In this document: one piece after another, positions 12,358 to 26,172 of the stretch
How the letters are laid out: each line of letters starts with the position of its first letter
Position numbering within the stretch: the stretch's first letter is position 1
Assembly: GCA_020746105.1 (NCBI GenBank)
Contig: CM036622.1
Span: 14,861,987 to 14,925,986, forward strand
Direction: 5' to 3'
Source of the DNA: Trogon surrucura
Taxonomy: Eukaryota > Chordata > Aves > Trogoniformes > Trogonidae
DNA length: 64,000 nt
Made by a program: the position numbers and the translations under genes
Notes under the pieces: model-generated
Told to the model about the DNA's origin: nothing
Databases searched by the model: none
What the model saw: the letters and a program-made list of their open reading frames with translations, nothing else

Positions 12358-14949
12358 AGTATTCAGACAGAAGACAGGTACAAACGTAACTCAAACTGAG
12401 GCAGTAATGGATTTTTTGTCTTTGCAGATTTTGAATTGTGATCATTTGAACGATCTTTTTTCATGTCCAAAATTAGCTGAACATATGAATGGGAGGGTCA
12501 TTTTGGACTCAAGCTTATGTTATTTCTTATCCATTCAAGGGGAACTTTGACTGACGCCTGCAGGAAAATAATGGTTTTGGTTTTTTTATTTATTTCAGTC
12601 TACTTTTAATTTTGATTTATCAAGGCCTCCTTTGCATCTGGAGATGGAATGAATATTTTTGTTTTCAGTAGTTACTTCTCACTGTTAATACATATCTGTA
12701 ATAATCATGGCTTGGTTTTGGTAACAAGTTGACCATTCACAACATACAGTATTATTATATTTCCATGGAAATGCTAGAAATCCCAATGTCCCTTAAAATT
12801 CTAATTCCTAATAGGTTAAGTTATACAAATATACCAATTGTGTATCTAAATGGAATTTCTATCTTTCAAGTCTACTGTGATTAGATCTTAATCCTGAAGA
12901 AAGCCAGGAATCTCTGCACACCATTATCTTTTGTGGTTTACTATGCTAACTCTGCTCCAAATTGCCTTTCAGGATTATTGAACAGTAAAATAGATTATCT
13001 CTTTAAAAGAGCAACAAAGAAACAATAATATTTCCCAATTTCTAAATTGTCACATTCCATGAATTTCTTGCCTTGCCCCACACTGTATAACCTTTACTGA
13101 AATTATTGACAGGATCAAAGATCTTCAAAGGACAGTATAAAGCTGACAAACTTCTATAAAAAAACTATTTTTCAAACTGCATGAGAGCAACAATAGAAGT
13201 AAGGAGAATGCAGTTGTGTCTATCGCTAATCATCTAGCTGAATATGAATATGATCAGTTCACCTTATTAGCACACTTGATGATGTTATTTCTACTGTGCC
13301 ATGTTAATAACAACATCAGGGTGCATTGCAGCCCTTTCCCCTGTATTTCAGTTTCCCAAACATTGAAAAACTCTATGTTTGTGAGAACATCTGTTTCATC
13401 ATCCAGACATTATGCTTTTAATTCGGTTTTATTTTTTGTGCTCTGTCAGTGGGTGTAAGTACTTGCTGACGTAACTCTTAGTGCTTCCCTCACTTGCATT
13501 TGCAACACTGTCACCGAATGCAAGCAAAATACACAACTGTCAGTGTAATTTTTCCAAACAATTCTTTACACCTTTGAGTTTATCTAGGATTCCCTCCTAA
13601 TTTACCTCCAGTTCCCAAGTTCCAGTGACCACTAACCATTTGCTTTATTTTATGATTCCTTCTTGAGAAAGCTTTTAACAGCAGTTAGTACTGAAATAAT
13701 CTACTTGCTTTTCCTATTCATCCAGCTTTACTTTGCAATGATTTGTGAGATGAGACATTAACAAAGACTGCTTCAGGGATACTACCTCTTTCATCCTCCT
13801 GCCAATGGGCATCTGTGAGAATAAAACTCACATGAAAACAGCTTGCATACCACAAGCTGTCACATGTCCCTTGTAATGTCTCTGCTGCAGAGTGCAGTGC
13901 AACTTGGTCTATTTCTTCCATAAACTCTGCCAGAGAATGCAATTGTTTTTTTCCATCTTTTTTTTGCGTACATACATAAGATAACTTCTCCTACACTTCA
14001 TCCTCAGCAAATGCTCTCTGCAGGATCACTTCTGCCTTTTCAACATGGACCTAATTCTGGAGAGTCAGCTCCTTTTTACTTTCCAGACTGCTATACCATG
14101 TCTACCTTCTCTTCCCACTCTTATGGCAACATGCAGAGAAAAGAAGCTCTTGGTATCAAAAGCTCATAATTTTATTGCATTTTAGTTAGTAGTCTGTAGG
14201 CTGCTGAAACTCCTTGCAACACTACTGCTCCAGTTTGTTGTAGCAAGGGAGGAAATAACTATTGCTTGTAGTTTCCCTGCTGATACTTCACAGAATTGAA
14301 GTTTCTCATGAGATAGGTAAAACTGCAGGTCTGTCTCCTAACAGAATTTTAAGCAATACTGCTTTCATCAGCTCAGCACGCAAAGATCAGAGCAGAAGCT
14401 CACTTTTGCTATTACATAATCTCAAATACATAATTCAGATTCAGTGCTATGAACATGACTTTTGTTATCCAACGCATATATACAATACACACACCAAAGC
14501 TAATATCCATTAAGAAAAAAAATCTATAATAATCCATTAGAAAATCCATGGATTAGACTATCATTTCTGTTTTCCCTTGTAGAGCTCCCAAATGCTCAAA
14601 GGGATGGATGATTTTCCATTATTCCTCATTCAGCTGACACATTAAGTACAACTCTTCATAATTCAGTCTTCAGGGATTCTCAAACATTTGATCAGATGCA
14701 CAATTTTCCACTAGCTGTTTTTGAATTCTCTTGAATAAAACTAATATAAGTAGTGCTTGACATTTGTTATTAATGGAGTTCAGTGAAACACAAAAGAGCA
14801 GGATAGCTTACACCAGGTTATCAACTTAAGGTATCTATTTATCTGACAGGAAATACCAAATACTAGGGAAAAAATCCAAACAAACAACCCAAGAAAAAAA
14901 CAAAGCCCAAACCAAAAAGCAAACAAATAAATACACATCAAAGTTTCGG

Positions 14950-14966
14950 AAAAAAAAAAAAAAAAA
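14950..14966. repeat. A17 homopolymer
   Basis: Seventeen A in a row, following an A/C-rich stretch from 14868. Confidence 0.9.
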
Positions 14967-17881
14967 TTCACAATGATTCTGGTGCATATCTGCGGATAGA
15001 AGTAAGCCAGGCAATGTAGGACACAATATCATACATTTTATGGTTCTTAAAACCTTTCTTTTCTAGTGAAAGATGTTCAGAGCTATGGGATGCTGTTAGA
15101 GAAGTTTTGTTTTCTTGTTCAGGCTGCTCCTCTACAATTGCTGATATTTCTTGTGCATAGGTTTCCTCTAAATTCTACAAACTTCTTGTCTGCCACTTTA
15201 ATGCAATATTAACAGTTTCAGAGAAAGGCACACTCTGATTTCATTTGCAGTTTAGATGAAGGAGAAACCCTTGACAATCATTCATCATTATACTTGCTCT
15301 AAAGAGCCAGAAAATTTCCCTCTGGATGTCTAAGACTTGGGAACTGCAGTTCTTCCCAGTGGGGAAGAAGGAAACTTGGCAAGTCCCTGCACTCAGTTCT
15401 CTTCAGTTTCTAGCTCGTCCGTGCTCACTGTTCAGCTCCCCACCTTTTCTACAATCGTCTTAATAGAAAAACATACCAAATGACTCAAAAAAATAAAGAA
15501 AACAGTTAACTTCACAACATTTGGAATTAGGAAAAAAAACAAACAAACCACAAAATCAACTACATATCACCATGTAGGATTATTTTTAATATTTCTATGT
15601 TTAATTTCTCCTTGTGAAACAGAGGAAAACATAAAACCAATAAAATACTAAGGGAACATCTATGGGGTCAAGTCTGTCATATCCTGGGCCAAGGTTTTTT
15701 TAATAATTATTTGTTTTTCAAATTAACAAAAAGGTACCTGATTTTTAGCTTCTGAATTTAAACAGTAAGTAAGTAAATAGATGAAAAACCATGCTATAGA
15801 CAAAAATATAGAAAGGCCAGCAGCTCCTGCCGAGGTGCTAAAGAATGTTCAAAGAGCATAGTCTGGGAATGTGCAGCCTTTAAGCCATTTGCTTGCAGGT
15901 TAACTGTGTGAATACAGGAATTGCTAGGCGAAGGCTAAAACAAAAGTTCATGGGCTGGACTTGACAAGTGATCGCAAAAAAGTAGATTGCATACCTAGAG
16001 ACACATCAAAAGCAAGCATTTGAGGTGTGATTGTTTCAGTTCCTGATGTGTGCTTAACTACTACTCTCTGTGCTCAGATGATTTTTATTTTTTAAATAAG
16101 GAACATGGATTAACACATTTGTGTGTCTTCAACGAGTTTTAGCCATGATAGAGATTTTAATGCGTGTAACATATGAAAGGCCTTCCTGTTATACAAAACT
16201 TATTTAGGGCACACTAGGAACCACTTAGAACACATAAGTAAATCCCATTCTCCCCTCCTTGCACTTCCATAACTTTCTAGGGTAACTGTTAATCTTTTTA
16301 GTTGTGGGAAGAATTCCAAAGAAAGAATTACTGTGACATATGCATTACTGAGGAAGTAATTTGCAGAAGAGGGAGACGTTTATACACTCTTTGGCCAGCT
16401 CCTGGGTTATTCAGTCACTCAGAGCATCAGAGATCTCCTTCAGCGTGATGCAGACCAGAACTTCTTAAACATATAGTTCTGTAACACTCAGCTAGATGCT
16501 CAGTCTAATTCCCTCAGTGTAGAGCATAGCAACACTCAGACATGACAAGGAAAAGTACTCAGGACCACATTTAGATCCTCATAGCATCCGTCTCTCAAAT
16601 AAGTGCTTGTCTCACTCTTTGTTCAGTAATAATGATTCTTTTCAAACTCTATAAAAACAGTCTTCCTTGCTCACAATACTGAAGACGTTCACTCTAAGCT
16701 GTAGTTTAAAGAGTTTTTTCCCTTCTTGAGCTGAGTACTTCCACGTGACTGAATTAAGCAGAATTCTCCTGTCCTCCCTCCTTTATGAAAGTACATAAGA
16801 TATTATGTCTCATCAGTCATTCAGATTTCTCTTCTCTCTAATTCATTTTTATCTTTACTGTGGGAATGACACCTGCTCTTCTTCCAGCAGCTGTGTCTTT
16901 ACCCAAACCTGCTCTCCAGGATATAGGGCCTCAGGGTGCAGTATACATGCTATAAGGCTGGTTTGAATTACATGTCAAAAGTCTCATGAGAGAATAATTT
17001 GTGAGGAAAACCTTTCTCAGGACAGTCTCAAAACTAAACCTGCACATTCTCTTGCTGAGTGTCAGGAGGACCACAAATCTCTACAATGCAAAGAAGTCTA
17101 TTAGTATAAAGATAGACCCAAGTCTGTTGGCTAACGGCAGCACTTAATCCATCTCTGGATTTTTATCACTTACCAAACCAAGTAGGGAAAAAAATCATTT
17201 GCAAAAAGTTCTCCAGGTAATTGTGGAACAGCTGAGCACATATGTCTAAATCCATCCCAGTCATACCTGTCCCATTACAAGATGGCCAAATTCTCAAGTA
17301 AAACTGTTCATTTCAGATATAGTATCAGATTTACGAACACTGAGTGACTTCATCTAGTCATATTAGACTTCATTGGAGTCACTACTTAAATTTATATAGT
17401 GTTTTCTTGTGGCAAATCCAAAAACCAGATTAATAATGCACAGAAGACCGTCAAGTTAATAGGAATTATTGGTGCTTCATACGTTATTGCACAGAGCCAA
17501 ACAGAGTCCAAAACGTGTCCCTGTAAGGCAGCACTGTTGAGCTACCCTACTTGTTTGCACCTACCATGAGCACCCTAAGCCTGGGGCACTGCAGAGGGGG
17601 CTGGTAGAGCTCGAGATGTCTGTATAGTGACTGGTGCTCATACACAATTACGTGGGTCTGATCATCTAGTAGTTGGTAGGCCCTCTGAGAGCTCTGAAGT
17701 CAACTGTTCTGGGTCTAACTTATCCATTATTTGCTACGTAACTCTCCAGATGTGTAATCTGTTCTGCATGTGCACGTTCTGCTCAGACTGCATTTCCTCC
17801 CGAAGCAATGATTGTGCTCTACAGCAGCAGAGGAGGTGTATTTTTCTACTAAAAAAAAGAAAAAGCTACAATAAACCCCCC

Positions 17882-17907
17882 AAAACAAACAAACAAACAA
17901 ACAAAAC
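17882..17907. repeat. AAAC microsatellite
   Basis: Five to six AAAC units after a CCCCCC-like stretch. It keeps a spurious frame open across 17627-18142. Confidence 0.92.
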
Positions 17908-18664
17908 TACCCAACAAACTACACTTTTAAAGTTTGCAGAGAGCTGTGGGGGAGATGTCTTCCCTCATGTGAATAAAAGCAGAGTGCGTGGCCAGGACCC
18001 TCCTATCAGCTTTTTCTGCTCTGGGGAGGTGAGCAGGACACCAGCACCCCCCACACCTAGGACTTCAGCTGTCTGGGCTTGGGGCCAACATCCAAACTTC
18101 ACAGCTAGGGACCTTAAAGGAAGCTGTAATAAGAAAAGCTAGAGACAGTCCCAGCAAAGAATGGCCCTTTACAACTTCCTTGAGGGCCACTTGTAAGCAA
18201 AAGTGCTCACCCTTCAGGGCTTCAGGATCAGGCCCCTGCCCTGCTGTCTGCATAACTGCACTGGGCTTCCCACTCCTCCCTCTGGCAGAGCAGGCAGACA
18301 GCTGTCCTCATCACAGAGATCCAAAAAAGTGTAGGAGAAAAGAGAACGGAAACTGGAAGAGTTTTATGAATTATACCATAGTTAAAATAAACAAAGTAAT
18401 TAACAGTATCTAATATGCTGAATGTTTTTCTGCTGGCCAGAAATCAGACAACATCTTTCTATTAAATAGTCTGCTAATAAATACTGCATGCTGTTATTTA
18501 TGGGGCCATTGAGACCACATTTTATACACATACACTTTTGTTGATAAAAAACACCCAGCAATACACATGCATAATTCTCATGAATGTCACTGTAACCCCA
18601 TATGCTCTCAGATCTTTAAGGCGCCATGTGAATAAGCACTGAAAGCTCTTGGCTGGTCATAACC

Positions 18665-18689
18665 AATTATGACAGAGAAGGTCATAATT
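18665..18689. promoter_or_regulatory. Perfect 9-base inverted repeat with 7-base spacer
   Basis: AATTATGAC, spacer AGAGAAG, then GTCATAATT. A related GGTCATAA lies just upstream at 18655. The symmetry could suit a dimeric DNA-binding protein, but the function is unknown. Confidence 0.4.
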
Positions 18690-20302
18690 CGGCACACAGA
18701 CCTAGGTCTATTAAAAAGCTATTAGATCATCTGCATCAGCTATTCAGCTGTGCTGAAACTGGACATGGGCAAAATTAATACATGAGCAGTCCAACACATG
18801 TGCTGTGATCCCTAAACAGTTGGCATTCAGCTGTCCTTTCCCACCAGAGGCATCTCAACCTACTCTAGAAGCACTCAGAGGCAGAACTCTGATTCTGGCT
18901 CTATGCTGCCTCCCTCCAAGCAGCTTCCAGTTGCTCATCCCTTCCAAGATTAATGATGACCCAGAACCTGGTTATTCTTCTGCTTAGTACTCCGAGGGCT
19001 TGGTTCAGGGAACATTTTCAAATTGCATGCTGTCATAATCAAATATAATCACAATAAAGGCAGAGATAGTGATAATCTGGTAAAACACAGCGGGGCACTG
19101 ATTTCTTACCACTCAGCTCTTTTATAACAGCTTACCCTTCCAGCACTAAGCAGAGTAAGGAAGGCAGATGAGGTGTTAACTTGTCACTTAAATACTGAAG
19201 TCAACAGGCCAGGGGCCTTCCTTGCTCCCTTGGTACAAGATTAAATGGGACAGAGAAAGGCATCTTTGGTATCATGAGCAGAGCAGCAAGCTCAAAAGGA
19301 TGACCCAGGGTTTTACTCATGCTACCAGCACTGCAGTCCTGACATGAAGTCCAAACACTGGACTTGTGCTGTTTTGTATTGGAAGTGCCTCATTAAATGC
19401 TGTTCTGAACTCTGCCATCCTTTCTGCTCGATGACCTGTTAGGAGGATTTTGCATGGTTCTCAATCATACTGACAGGGTCAAAGTGCCTTCCATTCTCTA
19501 GAAATTTCAGTATGTACTGGGTGACTTCCTCTGCTTTTCATATTTTAATTGCTTTGTCAAAAAGAGTAATTCAAGGTCTTTTAGAAAACTCCCAGGGCGA
19601 TTTGACCGAAGTCCCATACACGACCTCTTCTCCTCTCAGAGAATGGCAAGACTGACTTTTATCTTTACATCACTGAAACACTTGTATGCTTCACCTTTAT
19701 TTTTTTGTGTCTCTAGATGATTACATGGACATTGCTTGTGTTCTGTTTCACCTAAGGAGGAAAAGGAAAGGTCAGTGTCTCAATCTGTATATCTCAACCT
19801 TTTACAAGCATTGAAATTCCAACCAAAGCATATTTTTTAAAGAAGCTATCTCTGTAAGGGAGAATAAGAGCTAGCTAGTGCACTGTTCCTTTTCCTTCAG
19901 TTTTGGGGATTTTGATTCAAATTATTCATTCTGCCACTGCTATATCTAGACCTTGCCTAGATTAATGAAGCTGAATACAGAAAATTTCTAGAGATTATTA
20001 ATTTTGTAATGAGCATGGATCAAGCGCATGGTCCCACACCAGACCTCCCCTTTTGCACTAATGGTAGTGATTTATCTCTAGTCTTTCATTATTCAAAAAA
20101 TAGTTTGCCACCCAAATATATGTCAATAAATTTGACTTCACAACCTGACTCTAGAAGACAGCATGTGCAACTAGCACTGCTTCAATGAAATAACAGGTAA
20201 CTATGACAAGAAAATATTTCTTAAGGGGGTTTGTTCTAGTCAATGCTCTGTAGGATTATTGTTTCAATACAAGTTTTTAATTGTGCAAGTGTTTCTTGCT
20301 TG

Positions 20303-20352
20303 ATATAAATAGAAGGCTGAAAGAAGGCTTAATATAAATAGAAGGCTGAAAG
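20303..20352. repeat. Tandem duplication, 29-base period
   Basis: ATATAAATAGAAGGCTGAAAG is present at 20303-20323 and again at 20332-20352, separated by AAGGCTTA. Confidence 0.93.
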
Positions 20353-23300
20353 ATTTTTAATAATGTGGTTGGATTTACGCTTACAGAGTGTAGCAAAGTG
20401 CTTTTCAAGTTTCAATCTACTCTTTTCTTTCAAGACAGAGTAGCAGACCACAGCTATTTCCTCGTATTTCCTGCAAGTAGAATTTGAGTTTGTTCATTAC
20501 TTCCTGTTCCATCCAACAAAATATTTTTTCTGCCTCCTCCAACATGTATTTTTTTATTATTAAGTCTGTTAAATATGCCTTAACAGGGCATGGTGAAGCA
20601 TAGGGTAAAATCCTGACCTCTGTGTACAACATGAACTTGTCATTAGATAAGAGTCCAAAACTCACTATACATACTGATTTTCATTAACCAAGCTTTAAGG
20701 CTCACAGTATGCTCCTTCTCTTGAATGCAAGTGGTTGATCAAGACTCCTTTCTAATTCCTTATTACATGTTCCAAAACTAGAAGGTGCCCAGCAAGATTT
20801 ATTATTCAAAAGGCTAAAGCCCCAGAGACAGTTTACATATCTAGGCAGGTTAGTGATGGCTCAGTAGCATGACAGGAGAGCAGTTCTGTCTCTAACAAAT
20901 ACCCAACACCTATAACTAATTACAGTGTAGAAACTGTCTCAGTGCATTTGTCTAATGCAGAATCACAGAGCAGACCATTCGTTTTCACCTGCCTTAAATA
21001 AATAATCTTAGCATTTTGTGATTTAACACTTTCACAGGTCTCTTCTCTTGCACATTCAGAGAAATAAGAGGTATATGCAACAAGCCTGTGCCTAAAGCAG
21101 TGGGATGAAGGCTTTACCTCCCTGGTTTTGGAGGGTATTTGGAGGGTATGCCCTTCCACCTCTTAGGCAAATGTGAAACCACATACAGGATGGGCATTGG
21201 TTCGGGAGCGAGACTGTTGATTCAAAAGTGTCTCTAACAGGCCACCACAGAATTTTCCATTTTGGTGTAACTGTAACTTTTAAAGGTTTAGCCCTGGATG
21301 TCCAAAGTAATACTTATTTTCCTAAATGTTAATGTGTTCTATGGAAAGAAGTTACCCCTACATCATGAATGAGAAGCAGACTGCCTTTCTGCCATTTCTT
21401 CTTCTTCATCCTTTTGCATCTCCAGTTGCATCATCTCCTGGCACTACTCCTGCAATCACTGAAATCCCCTCAGGCCTTTCCCTAGACCAGAAATTTTCAA
21501 ATTTTATAATGCATTTTGATCCTAAACTTGAGTCTGGGACAAGTAAACATCCACCTATGAGTAAACATGGTCTGCTGTTAGTAGTTAGTTAGCCAGTCCA
21601 CAATTTCCCTGCTCTTTCCCACAGGCTCCTGCCAGTCTCTGATACCACCTTATCATCACCATTGTGTTACTCCTTGCAGCTTTCCCACCTGAGATTTAAT
21701 TTCAAGTAGCCTGGAAAAAATAATATCAAAGAGAAAATAGTGGGACCCCTGATGCTCATTAAGAAAACATGAATATTTCATTTATTCTCCCCAGCACGCC
21801 TTACCACTTTTCTGCAAATACAGTAGAAACCCATGTGAAAGCTCACACCAGTTCTGCTTCAAGTACTGTCCAATCCAGCCACTTAATTCAAGATCCTAAT
21901 GATTATCATTCCGTTTCTCTTTGCATACTGAAGAGTTTTATGCTTCCAATCACAAATTTCATGTTCAGTTAGTTGCCCCTGTATGTTTCGGGGATTTTTT
22001 CCCCCCTCCTCTCTTTAATTGACTGGTTTGTGGTTTTGGCAACTGGAGAACAGCTCGTCTTCAGACCCCCTACCCAAACCCAACCCTCTTGACCCTTAAG
22101 GCATTTCTGTGAAAGCAGCTGGCGTGAAAGCAATTTGTTGTTGATCCGAGTCCAAGAAATAAATACACTGTTCCATATATACATATTCTGAGCTGTATTT
22201 TAAATGTCACGTAATTTTAACTTTGTATATAACTGGAATGTTTCTCTCTGCAGCTTATACTTTTGCATTATGCATTTATGTAAAATGCGTTTAGCCAGGA
22301 GAAATCCTTTGAAGTTCTCATTTTTATTCCACGGGGTAAAATTATGGACTGGTTTCTACTTACACAAATCCAGAAATAGTTGTTTGAGTTACTATGTAAT
22401 TTAATTCCTTAATTTGAATCCAAACTTAACACCACTTTCTTCCTTTGTCTAAAGTTTGATTGACTGACATAAAACGATCCTGTACCTATTGTCTTTGATT
22501 AATACTTTGTAGAGAATGTATTTCCATTTTGTCTTCTCATAATTGTTCTCTGAATACACTATCTGTGACAATTTTAATCCTGTTTTTTTTTTTTACAAGA
22601 TGCTACAGAATGATTTGTTTTGTTCTCAGTCTCATTCACTTCAACTTGATTTCTAATTCCTTAAACACCCAGTTGTACTTGGTGCAACAGTTTCTCATTT
22701 ATGATGACACATCCTCCTCTGCAGAAAATACTTTCCTGAATTTAACACTTACTCAATCTTTGTAAATCATGCAGTACCATTTCATGGTACTAGTCCATTT
22801 GCATACTTTATTAACAAGCACACCAAACTAAGGGTGTCTGTAATCTAGCTTCCAGATTTATGGAATATTTGATAAACAATCTCATCATATGTTTGTCAGT
22901 CTTTGCAAATGTGGCAAAACAAAATGAGTTTCATGGCCACATACACTAGTAAAATATTTATCGTTGTATCTGATACTTTACAAAGCATTTTTCCAGTTTT
23001 TCCGTGCAGCCATTTTTTAGCAGATTTTCACATTTTTTTGAAGTATATTAGAAAAAATACCTATGAAGCTTTCTCCCTATTGCACATGAAGCTCTGAGGA
23101 CTTTTGCAAAATCAGCCTCAGGTATTCAAGTCAAGCTGGTGGAAAATATGGACTACAGTGTTGACCAGTGAAAAAATTACTTTTATCATATGGCTTGACG
23201 AGGTAGAAGTGGAGTTCAGAAAAAAACAAGAATTGGATTAGTTTGGTTTTCTACATACCATTCCTGCTTTTTTCTTTCCACTTATCCATTCTTATCCAAT

Positions 23301-23959
23301 TCATTTGCTCCTTATGCAGGTGTCCCCAGGTCTTCATGCACACTGCTTCACACATACCAGCACAAGAGATTTGCAGTAACACAGCAAATTTTCCACAAAC
23401 ATATTTATAGGAACTTGTTTATATATACACACATTTACATATTTATATATAAAGTAAGTTTTGGAACCTATCAAAGTATTTTTTTCCAACAGTCTTGTTC
23501 CAAACATAACATTTCAATGTTACTCTGCCTTTCTGTGGCTTACAAAACTACATTTACAGTGGCCCCTGTGTTCCTACATTCATGTTCTGGCCCACAGTTT
23601 GGGTCCTTTGCCTGGATGGGGTGAGGTCACAGGATGCACTTGCCTGTGCAATTGCTATTGTGCTGCTTGTAGTATGATCACTAAAAACGGTGTGCGTGTG
23701 TGGAGGAGTAGAACTACTCCATTATCTGAAAGCAGTACTCTGAATTACCACAGTGTATTTCTATCAACAATTATTACACTGAAAATTCAATATCTTCTGG
23801 TAAGAGGTGGATACCTCAACATTTCCACCAATGTTTATACAGTTTGTTGATCTAATTTTGCCACAGGCAATTACTGGATTTTATTATAGAACTGGTCAAT
23901 GCCCTCAGAATCACTGCTAAAAATACTTTTGGAGAAATGCTAACCAAACCAAGAAGTTA

Positions 23960-24446
23960 AAAGTCTTTCAGCATATCCAAGGAGAGGAGACCAGCTCCAG
24001 TGCAGGTAAGACCGCATTGGGGAAGGGATTTAAGGCAAAAAGGGCTGGCAAAGGGCTCTTTTGAAGCCAGGAGAAGAAAAACACTTTTGTTGAGGACCAG
24101 CACCACTGGCTGCAGATCTCAATGGGCATAAAGGCAGAGAAGGCCATGCACTGAGGGGATCACACATGCTCACATCAAGAAGCCCTTTGGGAGTTTCTTT
24201 TCACAGAGCAATCAAGCAGTGAGTGGGTGTCACCCAGGAGCACTGTGGTCAGGGTGAGCTCCCTGAGAGGGACACCAGAGCAGGCAGCCACGGCCAGGCA
24301 CAACGCAAAGGGCACGGCAGTTCACACAGGAGGGTGGAAACAGCCTGACAACTCGGCCAGGAAGCAGTGGTAACCACTCAACAGAGGACCATACCATCCC
24401 TGAGCTCTGCACACACCAGCTCTAATGCAGCTTTCCCAGGTGGAGC
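23960..24446. other. GC-richer block of unknown origin directly upstream of a CR1 copy
   Basis: Richer in GC than its surroundings, with short direct echoes such as GGCACGGCAG and CACGGCCAGGCAC, and no long open frame. It runs without a visible break into CR1 ORF2-like sequence starting near 24447. It could be the 5' part of the same CR1, an unrelated LTR fragment or unique DNA. I do not recognise it firmly. Confidence 0.35.
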
Positions 24447-26172
24447 TCAAGTATACTGGAGGCAAAAAGAAAACTAGAGAAATTGTGGGCCTACTGTTGA
24501 ATGGCAGGGGCCATGTTGACAGAGGATGCAGTGAAGGTAGAATTACAGAATGCCTTCTTCAGTCTTTACTGCTCGGGCCAGCCCTCAGGAATCTCAAACT
24601 TGGAAGGTTACAGGGAAAGTCTGGAGGAAGGAAGACTTTCTCTTGGTTGAGGAGGATCAAGTTAGAGATCAGTTATATAAACTGGATATTCACAAGTCCT
24701 GTTAAGATGCACCCTGCAAGTGCTGAGGGAGTTGGCAGAAGTCGTTGCTGGGCCATTCTCCATCATCTTTGAAAGGTCCTGGAAAACAGGTGAGGTGCCT
24801 GAGGACTAGAGGAAAGCCAATGTCACTCCCATCTTCATAAAAGGCATGAAGGAAGATCCACAAGACTACAGAACAGTCAGCCTCACCTCCATCTCTGTGA
24901 AAGAGACTCCCGGCATCATCTCGAATCGAGCAAAGGAAAATAAGGTTATCGGAAGTAGCCAACATGGATTCACCAAGAGGAATTTTTGTCTGACTAGTTT
25001 GATAGCCTTCTATGATGGTGTGACTGGGTGGATAGATGAGAGGAGAGCAGTGGATATTGTCTACCTTGACTTCAGCAAGGCTTTCAACACCACCTCCCAC
25101 AACATCCTCATAGGTAAGATTAGGAAGTGTGGGTTAAATGAAAGTGAGGTGGATTGAAATTGGCTGAAAGATAGAGCTCAGAGGGTTGTGATTAGTGGGT
25201 AGACTCTAGTTGGAGGTCTGTAACAAGTGGTGTTGCCCAGGGGTCAGGACTGGATCCAGTGCTGTTCAATATATTCAATGACCTGGATGAAGGGATAGGG
25301 TGTACCCTCATCAAGTTTACTGATGACATGAATCTGGGAGGGGTGGCTGACACACCAGGAGGCTGTGCTGCCATTCAGCATGACCCGGACAAGCTGCAGA
25401 GTAACCTTATGAAATTCAATAAGGGCAAATGTAGGATACTTCGCGTAGGCAGGAATAACTCCATATATTAGTACAGATTAGGGTCTGAGCTGCTGGAAAG
25501 CAGCTCTGAAGAAAAAGACCTAGAAGTTCTGGTGGACAGCAGTATGTTCATGAACTAGCAATGTGCCCTCGTGGTCAAGAAGGCCAATGACATCCAGGGG
25601 TGCATCAAGAAGAGTGTAGCCAGCTGGCCGAAGGAGGTTATCCTCCCAGCTCTGCTCTGCCCTGATGAGGCCTTGCCTGGAGTACTCTGTCTAGTTCTGG
25701 GCTTCACGGTTCAAGACAGGGAACTGCTGGAGAGAGTACAGAAAAAGTCTATGAGGACTGTTAGGGAACTAGAACATGTCTCTTATGAAGAACAGCTGAG
25801 GGACTTGGACCTTTTCAGTCTGGAAAAGAGAAGACTGAGAGGGGATCTAATCAATGCTTATAAATACTTAAAGTATGGGTCTCAGAAGGTTGAGGCCAGT
25901 CTTTTTCTGTGGTGTCCAGTGAGAACACAAGAGTTAATGAGCATAAACTTGAACACAGGAAGTTCCGTCTAAACATGAAGAGGAACTTCTCTGAGGGTGG
26001 CAGAGCACTGGAACACACTTCCCAGACAGGTGGTGGAATCTCCATCTCTAGAGACATTAAAAACCTGCCTGGACATCATCCTGTGCAACCTGCTCTAGAT
26101 GAACCTGCTCTGGCAGGGAGGTTGGACTAGATGATCTCCAGAGGTCCCTTCCAACCCTTAACATTCTGTGAT
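24447..26172 (+). mobile_element. CR1 LINE, degenerate copy with reverse transcriptase remnants
   Basis: Seen: ORF2 text in pieces across the frames. In order: a VGLLLNG-type segment, an N-V-T-P-I-F-like segment (24820-24845), SSQHGFTKRNFCLTSLIAFYD (24950-25015), [20 protein letters not shown] (25050-25110), [11 protein letters not shown] and FTDD at the catalytic box (about 25315-25330), then the C-terminal [12 protein letters not shown] block. It ends GATGATCTCCAGAGGTCCC...CATTCTGTGATCC. Several frameshifts and stops make it inactive. Divergence from the two young copies is much greater than theirs from each other, so it belongs to an older subfamily. Confidence 0.88.

Larger units (their letters stand above)
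12358..23959. other. Intergenic, no gene recognised
   Basis: No CR1 and no supportable gene. Contents: a 17-base A run (14950-14966), an AAAC repeat (17882-17907) lying inside a spurious 171-codon frame, a GC-richer patch around 17930-18350, an inverted repeat at 18665-18689 and a tandem duplication at 20303-20352. The stretch 18420-18760 is free of transposons and dense in homeodomain- or POU-like AT motifs; it may be conserved regulatory DNA but this is a guess. Confidence 0.65.

Noticed and set aside
17627-18142. 171-codon open frame
   Set aside because: It is kept open by an AAAC repeat and an A-rich stretch, has no recognisable domain and mixes low-complexity text.
24702-25100. 132-codon minus-strand frame
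   Set aside because: Antisense of the degenerate CR1 copy at 24447-26172.
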